From the NCBI GenBank assembly GCA_023457715.1, contig JAEWKR010000090.1:1-11100 (forward strand): a stretch of DNA of 11,100 nucleotides, in the 5' to 3' direction. The position numbers and the translations under genes were made by a program. Of the stretch, positions 6,620 to 11,100 are shown piece after piece. The notes beneath the pieces are model-generated. The model was not told where the DNA came from. It did no database searches and saw nothing but the letters and a program-made list of their open reading frames with translations. The stretch comes from Verrucomicrobiota bacterium (GTDB lineage: Bacteria > Verrucomicrobiota > Verrucomicrobiia > Opitutales > Opitutaceae). The first letter of the stretch is position 1. Every line of letters begins with the position of its first letter.

Positions 6620-7170
6620 CCGGCTGCGCCGGGATTTGAGATTTGAAATTTGAGATGTGGCGACCTTCGCCGCCGATTTCAGCATTTCAGCATTTCAGCA
6701 TTTCAGCTTCCCGCCCTCTGGCTCTCCGGCTGCGCCGGGATTTGAGATTTGAGATTTGAGATTTGAAATTTGAGATGCGGCGAACGTCGCCGCCGATTTC
6801 AGCATTTCAGCATTTCAGCATCAGCTTTTCAGCTTCCGGCCCTCCGGTCCTCCGGCTGCGCCGGGATTTGAGATTTGAGATTTGAAATTTGAGATGTGGC
6901 GACCTTCGTCGCCGATTTCAGCATTTCAGCATTTCAGCATTTCAGCTTCCGGCCCTCCGGCTCTCCGGCTCTCCGGCTGCGCCGGGATTTGAGATTTGAG
7001 ATTTGAAATTTGAGATGTGGCGACCTTCGTCGCCGATTTCAGCGTTTCAGCATTTCAGCATTTCAGCTTCCGGCCCTCCGGCACTCCGGCTGCGCCGGGA
7101 TTTGAGATTTGAGATGTGGCGAACGTCGCCGCCGATTTCAGCATTTCAGCATTTCAGCATTTCAGCTTTC
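6620..7170. repeat. Five-unit composite satellite
   Basis: Five units start at about 6620, 6726, 6852, 6973 and 7086 and run 106-126 bp each. Every unit has the same order of parts: a CCGGC-TGC-GCCGG hairpin; a short run of heptamers related to ATTTGAG (2 to 5 copies); a GGCGAC...GTCGCC stem (perfect 6-bp stem with CTTC loop in units 3 and 4, changed to GGCGA-ACG-TCGCC in units 2 and 5); a run of octamers related to GCATTTCA (3 to 4 copies); and a CCCTCCGG-type tail. Unit length varies mainly by copy number of the inner short repeats. It fills the space between the ends of two converging genes. Reading frames through it give repeated low-complexity peptides and are not genes. Confidence 0.92.
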
Positions 7171-7230
7171 GGCCCTCTGGTCCTCCGGCCCTCTGGTCCT
7201 CTGGCCCTCTGGCCCTCCGGCCCTCCGGGC
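7171..7230. repeat. Octamer array GGYCCTCY, seven copies
   Basis: Seven consecutive 8-mers fit GG(C/T)CCTC(C/T) from 7171 to 7226, then GGGC runs directly into the esterase stop codon (CTA at 7231-7233 on the plus strand). This is an expanded form of the tail that ends each satellite unit. Its boundary with the coding sequence is exact to within a few bases. Confidence 0.88.
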
Positions 7231-8313
7231 CTACCGGTATTCCAGGTTGCGCGCCAGGAAGGGCAGAACCCGGCGGGCGAAGCGGCCGTGGTCGCCCCAG
7301 TTTTGTGACCAGTACACGCCACGGTACTCCTCCGCCTCATGCTCGATGCCGAAGCGTTCGAGTTTGCGGCTGAGCGAAAGACTGCCGGTGAGGTGGTCCT
7401 GGATGGGATCGTAACGCGACCAGTCGAACGCGAGCGCGCGGAGCCGGCGCAGGTTGCGCCATTCTTCATCCGGACGGTCGTGCAGGAGAAACCCGGCAAT
7501 GAACTTCACCGCGTTGTCCGCCTGGTAGGCCGGCTCGCCGTCTTTCAGCTCCATCAGGAAATCGCAATGAAAGGGCGGACGCGCCTCGTTGGGCAGGTAA
7601 GCCTGGCTCGCGGCGACGAAGATCTGCGAGATGGGATCGCCTTTCAGCTCGTCCGCGGATCGGGCCGTCAGGATCTTCTTCCAGTTCGGATAGGTCTGCA
7701 CCGGCAGGAGCCCCGTCGCCGTGCCCACCGGATTCAGCGCGTACAGCGAGCCGAAGACACCGGGGCGCTGCATCGCGAGCTGGAACGCTCCCCGCCCGCC
7801 TATCATTTCGCCGACGAGCCCCCGGCTTTCCGGCCGGCGCAGGGTCCGGTAGCGGCCGTCGATGAACGGCACCAGTTCGTCTACGGTGTGATCCAGCCAC
7901 CGTCCCGTTGCCGGGTTGTTCTCATAGAGGCTGCCGGTCGTCGGGCCCGTGTAATCGCCCACCACGAGGATGAACTCCGCCATCGCACCGCTCCTCACCG
8001 CCTGCTCGATCTGATTCACAAGATTGCCGTCTTTCAACACGTCGGCCGGGCCCTGGAAGATGCTGTGACAGAAATAAACGACCGGATACGCACGCCCGGA
8101 GGCCTCGTAGCCCGGAGGCAGGTACACCCGCACGTGCCGCCGGGGATCGACGCCGGTGCGGGTGCCGCGCAGCACCGTGGAGTCCAGCGGCTCGACCACC
8201 AGTCGACCGGAGAGCGGGGTGGCGGCGGGAGTGGACGCGAGCGAAACCGACCCGCCGGAAAGGGCGGTCAGTGCAATCAGGGTCGCAACGAAACAGGAGC
8301 GGAATGAGATCAT
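7231..8313 (-). CDS. Secreted esterase-fold protein lacking nucleophile serine
   Basis: This encodes a 360-residue exported alpha/beta hydrolase of the esterase D / enterochelin-esterase type (PF00756-like). The ATG at 8313 gives a signal peptide (MISFRSCFVATLIALTALSGGSVSLA); upstream the frame is open but reads through the hexamer arrays and is not protein. RHVRVYLPPGYEASGRAYPVVYFCHSIF (59-86) is the classic start of the fold, with the oxyanion loop at 82-86. LVPFIDGRYRTL (147-158) precedes the nucleophile elbow. At the elbow, where family members have G-x-S-x-G-G, this protein reads GEMIGGRGAF (168-177), placing Met170 at the serine position; I checked the codons (GGC GAA ATG ATA GGC GGG). 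A candidate catalytic histidine remains in NWGDHGRF (His342). It may therefore be non-catalytic, for example carbohydrate-binding, or use other residues. Divergent from the kinase gene at 8569, across the hexamer arrays. Confidence 0.8.
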   Translation of the reverse strand: MISFRSCFVATLIALTALSGGSVSLASTPAATPLSGRLVVEPLDSTVLRGTRTGVDPRRHVRVYLPPGYEASGRAYPVVYFCHSIFQGPADVLKDGNLVNQIEQAVRSGAMAEFILVVGDYTGPTTGSLYENNPATGRWLDHTVDELVPFIDGRYRTLRRPESRGLVGEMIGGRGAFQLAMQRPGVFGSLYALNPVGTATGLLPVQTYPNWKKILTARSADELKGDPISQIFVAASQAYLPNEARPPFHCDFLMELKDGEPAYQADNAVKFIAGFLLHDRPDEEWRNLRRLRALAFDWSRYDPIQDHLTGSLSLSRKLERFGIEHEAEEYRGVYWSQNWGDHGRFARRVLPFLARNLEYR

Positions 8314-8332
8314 GGGAGGGAACGCCCCACCT

Positions 8333-8376
8333 GCACCAGCCCGGGCGCCCCGGTGCGACGCGTTTTCCGCGAAACG
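8333..8376. promoter_or_regulatory. Dyad symmetries in the divergent promoter region
   Basis: Three small dyads occur here: GCACC at 8333-8337 with GGTGC at 8352-8356, CCGGG-CGC-CCCGG at 8341-8353, and CGTTT-TCCGCG-AAACG at 8361-8376. The last is the least explained by GC content and lies about 50 nt from the esterase start codon, where an operator could sit. I cannot assign a regulator, and no -10/-35 pair stands out. Confidence 0.3.
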
Positions 8377-8396
8377 AGTGTTTCCAGGTGCAAGCC

Positions 8397-8540
<144 letters not shown>

Positions 8541-8568
8541 GCTTCTGGACGCGCCGGACCGCCCCCCC

Positions 8569-9750
8569 ATGCCCACCCGTCCCACCTCGTCCGAGCCTGT
8601 TCGCGCCCCGAGCCGCGTCTTCACGCGGGTGGCGGTGACCGCGCTGTGGACGTTCATCAGCGTCACCGTGATCGTCCTGACGGCGATCGGTCAGTCGATA
8701 AAGACGGGGCAGCTCGACTTCGTGGCGCGCATCATCTGGGACGCCGGTTGGATCGGCTGGGCGCCGCTCACGTTTCTCGTCCTGAGACTCACCCGCCGTT
8801 ACCCGATCGAGAGCCAGCGCCGGGCCGCGACCGTACTGCGCCTCGCGCTGATCGGTCTGGGCGTCGTCGCGCTGCAAATGGTCCTCGACTGGCTGTGCAT
8901 CACCGCCCTCGGAAAACTCCTGCGCAACGAACCGCCCGCCCTGCGCACCTTCCTCTTCCTGGGCGTCTACAAGTCGCATCTCTACTACGGCGTCTACTGG
9001 ATGATCGTCGGCGCCGCGCACGCGCTCGAATACCACCGGCGGTTTCGCGAAAGCGAACTGGTCTCCAGCCAGCTCGAAACCCGGCTCGCGCATGCGCACC
9101 TCGACCGGCTCAAGGCGCAGTTGCACCCGCATTTTCTTTTCAACGCGCACAACACCATCGTGTCGCTCATCGCCAAGAAGGAGAACGAGGTCGCGATCCA
9201 GATGCTCACCCGGCTCAGCGATCTGCTGCGCATCTCGCTCACCCGCTCCGCACAGCAATGCGTCACCGTGCGTGAGGAGCTCGAGACGCTCGGGCTGTAC
9301 CTCGACATCCAGCGCGAGCGGTTCCGCGACCGGCTGACGATCGACGTCATCGCCTCCGCCGAGGTCGACGACGCCGAGATTCCACACCTTCTGCTCCAGC
9401 CGCTGGTCGAAAACGCGTTTCGACACGGACTCGAAAACGTATCCGAGGATGCGCGCCTGGAGGTCTCCGTCACCCGCGAGGGGAACGAACTGATGTGCCG
9501 GGTACGCGACAACGGGCCGGGCCTCGACGACGGTCATCCCACCGCCGCCGGGGCCCGCACCCCGGGGCCCGCAGGCGCCGCGTCCACGGGCAACGGCATC
9601 GGCCTCGCGAACACCCAGGAACGGCTGCGTCAATTGTACGGGCCGGCGCAGTCGCTCGCGCTCGCCGCGGCCCCGGGCGGCGGTTGCACCGTGACTTTGC
9701 GTTTCCCTTTCCGCGTCCACTCCGCTCCCCGCACCTCGTCCGTCCGATGA
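8569..9750 (+). CDS. LytS-type sensor histidine kinase
   Basis: This encodes a 393-residue membrane sensor kinase. Four hydrophobic segments lie at about 22-41, 57-73, 88-112 and 126-150, forming an N-terminal membrane sensor without a recognisable extracellular domain. A linker helix (155-184) leads to the His_kinase domain (PF06580): KAQLHPHFLFNAHN (182-195), with His188 of the PHF motif the expected phosphorylated residue. The ATP-binding part has LLQPLVENAFRHG (275-287, Asn282), DNGPG (314-318) and GNGIGLANTQERL (341-353). Between the last two is a Gly/Ala/Pro-rich insertion of about 20 residues. All key residues are present, so it should be active. The ATG at 8569 follows a run of seven C with no ribosome binding site. 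Its TGA overlaps the regulator start by ATGA, so the two are co-translated. Confidence 0.92.
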   Translation: MPTRPTSSEPVRAPSRVFTRVAVTALWTFISVTVIVLTAIGQSIKTGQLDFVARIIWDAGWIGWAPLTFLVLRLTRRYPIESQRRAATVLRLALIGLGVVALQMVLDWLCITALGKLLRNEPPALRTFLFLGVYKSHLYYGVYWMIVGAAHALEYHRRFRESELVSSQLETRLAHAHLDRLKAQLHPHFLFNAHNTIVSLIAKKENEVAIQMLTRLSDLLRISLTRSAQQCVTVREELETLGLYLDIQRERFRDRLTIDVIASAEVDDAEIPHLLLQPLVENAFRHGLENVSEDARLEVSVTREGNELMCRVRDNGPGLDDGHPTAAGARTPGPAGAASTGNGIGLANTQERLRQLYGPAQSLALAAAPGGGCTVTLRFPFRVHSAPRTSSVR

Positions 9751-10586
9751 CCGCCTCCCCTGCCCCGCTGCGCGTGATGATCGTGGACGACGAAGTTCAC
9801 GCCCGCGACTTCGTGCGCCACCTGCTCCAACGCCATCCCGACGTCACGGTGGTGGGCGAAGCGGGCAATGGTCCGCGCGCGCTCGAAGAGATCCGTCGCC
9901 ACCGGCCCGACCTCCTGTTCCTCGACATCCACATGCCGAAGCAGAACGGCCTCGAGCTGATCGACGCGCTCGGCGACACCGTGCCTCCGGTCATCGTGTT
10001 CACCACCGCCCACGACGACCATGCGGTGTCGGCCTTCGAACGCTGCGCGTTCGACTACCTGCTGAAGCCCATCAATCCGCAGCGGTTTGATCGCACCCTG
10101 GCCCGGGCCCGGGAGCGCCTGCGCACCCGCAGCGACGCCGACCTTGGCCGGCAGCTACGCGAACTCGTCGACCGACCGGCCGCCCCGCAGGCCAGCCCGC
10201 CGCTGCCCACCGAGGGCGCGCCGGCCGAGCCGGCAACCGGACCACTCACCCGACTCGTGATCAAAGACGCCGGCCGGGTGTACTTTGTCCCGGTCGCCTC
10301 CGTGGACTGGCTGGAAGCCGCGGGCAACTACGTCGCGGTGCGGGTCGGCGGCCGATCGCATCTGGTCCACGAAACCCTGGCCGCGCTCGAGCAGAAGCTC
10401 GATCCACGCACCTTCCTGCGGATCCATCGCTCGACGGTGGTGAACGTGGATCGGATCAAGGAGCTGCAACCCTTCGCGAACGGAGAATTCATCGTGATCC
10501 TCCACGACGGCACGAAGCTGAAGCTCAGCCGAAGTTTTCGCGAGCGGGCGGATCAGGTGCTGGGACTGGGACGGGGCGGAGGGTAG
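9747..10586 (+). CDS. LytTR-family response regulator
   Basis: This encodes a 279-residue DNA-binding regulator, the partner of the kinase just upstream. The receiver domain (9-125) has VDDE with Asp14 and Asp15, the phosphorylated Asp60 in LLFLDIHMP, the switch Thr86 or Thr87 in VFTTAHDD and Lys107 in LLKPIN. A Pro/Ala-rich linker (142-166) follows. Residues 167-272 are a LytTR domain: LVIKDAGRVYFVPVASVDWLEAAGNYVAV, then TLAALEQKL, TFLRIHRSTVVNVDRIKEL and LHDGTKLKLSRSFRE. LytTR proteins bind promoter DNA through beta strands, usually at paired short sites; I found no clear site in the window. The start is fixed by the ATGA overlap with the kinase stop, and a longer N-terminal reading is Arg-rich and out of family. 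The TAG stop lies inside GGTAGGCGG, which looks like a piece of the adjacent heptamer repeat, and the tail is GRGGG. Confidence 0.93.
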   Translation: MTASPAPLRVMIVDDEVHARDFVRHLLQRHPDVTVVGEAGNGPRALEEIRRHRPDLLFLDIHMPKQNGLELIDALGDTVPPVIVFTTAHDDHAVSAFERCAFDYLLKPINPQRFDRTLARARERLRTRSDADLGRQLRELVDRPAAPQASPPLPTEGAPAEPATGPLTRLVIKDAGRVYFVPVASVDWLEAAGNYVAVRVGGRSHLVHETLAALEQKLDPRTFLRIHRSTVVNVDRIKELQPFANGEFIVILHDGTKLKLSRSFRERADQVLGLGRGGG

Positions 10587-10595
10587 GCGGGCGGG

Positions 10596-10637
10596 TTTCT
10601 GGTTTCTAGTTTCTGGTTTCTGGTTTCTCGTTTCTGG
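10596..10637 (+). repeat. TTTCTGG heptamer array, six copies
   Basis: Six contiguous 7-mers run from 10596 to 10637, four identical (TTTCTGG) and two with one change (TTTCTAG, TTTCTCG). The array starts 9 nt after the regulator stop codon and is followed by a CACCGGGGTG palindrome (10639-10648). It is a third heptamer family, distinct from NNTAGGC and TTTTGGG, in the same block. Confidence 0.9.
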
Positions 10638-10651
10638 TCACCGGGGTGTGG

Positions 10652-10974
10652 TTTTGGGTTTTGGGTTTTGGGTTCACGAAGCCCTCGAACCGCCTACCGC
10701 CTACAGCCTAAAGCCTACAGCCTAAAGCCTACCGCCTACAGCTTTGGGTTTTGGGTTTTGGGTTCACGAAGCCCTCGAACCGTGTCGCCTACGTGCGCGC
10801 GCTCCAGCATTCGCAGGAGGGCCCCGTCGACGCCACCGTGCATGACAAGCCTAAAGCCTACAGCTTTGGGTTTTGGGTTTTGAGTTTTGGGTTTTGAGTT
10901 CACGAAACCCTCGAACCGCCTACCGCCTACAGCCTAAAGCCTACCGCCTACCGCCTACAGCCTAAAGCCTAAAC
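10652..10974 (-). repeat. Heptamer array cassettes, inverted relative to 3936-4239
   Basis: Three cassettes follow one another: TTTTGGG heptamers, the fixed linker TTCACGAAGCCCTCGAACC (from 10672, 10762 and, as a variant, 10900), then GCCTANN heptamers. In the middle cassette the linker is followed by the 67-nt module (10781-10847) before a short heptamer run. Reverse-complemented, this is the same design as 3936-4239, but copy numbers and the order of heptamer variants differ. The stretch from 10587 on holds no believable gene. Confidence 0.88.
10781..10847 (-). repeat. Second copy of the 67-nt module
   Basis: This is the inverted copy of 4076-4142, identical in length, with four base differences. 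It is flanked on the left by the linker and on the right by GCCTAAA/GCCTACA heptamers, matching the arrangement of the first copy. Its greater conservation relative to the surrounding arrays suggests a shared recent origin or a constraint. Confidence 0.75.
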
Positions 10975-11100
10975 CGGAACGATTCAGTTAACCACGAATG
11001 GACACGAATCGACACGAATGAAGACCTGGGAAAATCATCTCTTCCGCGCAGGCACAAAACAGTGAGCGGGACTACGGACGGGCTGCATTCGAGTTTCCTC
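10975..11100 (+). mobile_element. MITE-like element, second copy cut by window end
   Basis: This is the direct-orientation counterpart of 4238-4363, about 90% identical over 126 nt, starting with CGGAACGATTC and including CACGAATCGACACGAATGAA. The expected right inverted end lies beyond the window. As in the first copy, it directly follows a heptamer array, although that array is inverted here. Confidence 0.7.

Noticed and set aside
7003..7414. Short plus-strand frames with repeated SISAFQHFSISAF peptides
   Set aside because: These are translations of the satellite's octamer repeats and have no protein character.
10668..10883. 71-codon frame in the right heptamer block
   Set aside because: It consists of repeat translation plus the 67-nt module; the two module copies differ by amino-acid-changing substitutions in the long open frame.

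Overview
The window is about 11.1 kb of GC-rich bacterial chromosome. It most likely comes from a member of the Verrucomicrobiota, probably Opitutaceae. That placement is inferred from the style of the proteins (a secreted protein ending in a 'VLIRAVGPGL'-type C-terminal domain, a 429-residue family I associate with Opitutales) and from abundant text-like short tandem repeats between genes. No rRNA, tRNA, CRISPR array or recognisable transposase was seen. Only the repeat families look mobile.

Layout. Positions 1-253 are repeat remnants. 293-1057 (+) encodes a small secreted protein. Facing it, 1252-2301 (-) encodes a tandem RDD-family membrane protein, and 2607-3896 (-) a 429-residue soluble hypothetical protein with an acidic middle. 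3936-4403 is a block of heptamer arrays and a MITE-like element. It ends on the stop codon of 4397-5140 (-), a Tex30/KANL3-like alpha/beta hydrolase. Divergent from that is 5472-6587 (+), an outer-membrane beta-barrel of the MetA/phenol-degradation transporter type with a hairpin directly before its start codon. 6620-7230 is a five-unit composite satellite lying between two converging genes. 7231-8313 (-) is a secreted esterase-fold protein whose nucleophile serine appears to be methionine. 8314-8568 is a divergent promoter region filled largely by opposed purine and pyrimidine hexamer arrays. 8569-9750 and 9747-10586 (+) are a LytS-type histidine kinase and LytTR response regulator overlapping by ATGA. 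10596-11100 returns to heptamer arrays, an inverted copy of the 3936-4239 block, and the start of a second MITE-like copy in direct orientation.

How the genes work together. The only firm functional unit is the kinase-regulator pair. Its closest candidate target is the divergent esterase-like gene, but no binding site is visible. The remaining genes look like single units separated by repeats.

The most distinctive signal is the repeat architecture: variable short-period arrays (6-, 7- and 8-mers), fixed linkers, a conserved 67-nt module embedded in two distant arrays, and repeats whose boundaries coincide with stop codons. None of the genes has a convincing Shine-Dalgarno sequence.
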